From the NCBI RefSeq assembly GCF_009753715.1, contig NZ_WQMS01000011.1, forward strand, positions 1 to 32,265: a stretch of DNA of 32,265 nucleotides, in the 5' to 3' direction. Positions 32,180-32,265 of this stretch are shown here, piece after piece (the first letter of the stretch is position 1; the number at the start of each line of letters is the position of its first letter). A program made the translations under genes and the position numbers. This stretch comes from Sphingomonas horti. Its GTDB lineage: Bacteria > Pseudomonadota > Alphaproteobacteria > Sphingomonadales > Sphingomonadaceae. The notes under the pieces are model-generated. The model saw nothing but the letters and a program-made list of their open reading frames with translations. It was not told the origin of the DNA and made no database searches.

Positions 32180-32265
32180 GGTCTAGAGCGTTTTCGAGGT
32201 GATTTGAATCGCGGGGGATTCACACGGGCGTGTTTTTCTGATTCAGCATGACTGCTGGGCAGGAG
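32180..32265 (+). other. Possible left edge of another mobile element
   Basis: No gene is complete here. A CTAGAGCGTTTTCGAGG stretch and a TGAATC/GATTCA hairpin lead to GGGCAGGAG at the very end, which looks like a ribosome binding site for a gene beyond the window. The pattern is reminiscent of insertion-sequence leaders in sphingomonads; low certainty. Confidence 0.3.

Noticed and set aside
1-32265. CRISPR arrays, tRNA or rRNA genes
   Set aside because: No regularly spaced identical repeats, no tRNA-like cloverleaf with anticodon arm and no rRNA-like stretches were seen by eye; a covariance-model scan would settle it.

Overview
The window looks like chromosomal DNA of an alphaproteobacterium, most likely a sphingomonad (Sphingomonas/Sphingopyxis/Novosphingobium type). 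The reasons are high G+C, the gene families present (TonB receptor, S9 peptidase, a TauE/SafE–TIGR02186 pair, a HerA-like ATPase) and inverted repeats near the right edge of a kind common in sphingomonads. No species call is possible from sequence alone.

Positions 1-15000 look like an accessory region. They hold a two-domain retropepsin-like protease, a DUF2975/HTH pair and a HAD hydrolase, followed by the most coherent locus of the window (3354-13159). That locus has an S9 peptidase behind an isonitrile-hydratase-like DJ-1/PfpI protein, a divergent GlxA-type regulator (DJ-1 + AraC), a diaminopropionate ammonia-lyase behind a TonB-dependent receptor, and a divergent Tat-exported isonitrile-hydratase-like protein coupled to an Lnt-like C-N hydrolase. 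The two divergent control regions (6102-6168 and 10475-10670) share a 17-bp identical block. Each also carries AGGAC/GTCCT half-sites spaced exactly 21 bp apart, the layout expected of an AraC-family operator. I propose one GlxA-controlled uptake/degradation or detoxification regulon. An AraC regulator and a CPBP membrane protease follow.

Between the CPBP gene and 15567 is a tiny, easily missed gene (14892-14990, minus strand) for a 32-residue, seven-cysteine metallothionein-like peptide. Its ribosome binding site lies in a perfect hairpin. The rest of this spacer is non-coding and rich in hairpins.

From 15568 onward the DNA looks like core genome with higher G+C. There is a small membrane protein, a tight minus-strand operon (metallo-beta-lactamase-fold hydrolase, EamA permease, GNAT, SMR exporter) and a divergent serine-hydrolase lipoprotein. 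An NfrB-like glycosyltransferase gene follows, cut in two by a complete 3513-bp IS1595-family element (20640-24152). The element has perfect 24-bp terminal inverted repeats and an 8-bp target duplication, and it carries four passenger genes: a membrane protein, a DUF6471 protein, a NYN-domain nuclease and a winged-helix-like protein. Deleting the element plus one target copy restores a 456-codon glycosyltransferase whose stop overlaps the start of an NfrA-C-terminus-like barrel protein. Then come TauE/SafE + TIGR02186, HerA-like ATPase, a low-affinity iron permease-like protein, a HIT protein and an APC amino-acid transporter. The window ends in a sphingomonad-type inverted repeat and what may be the edge of another mobile element.
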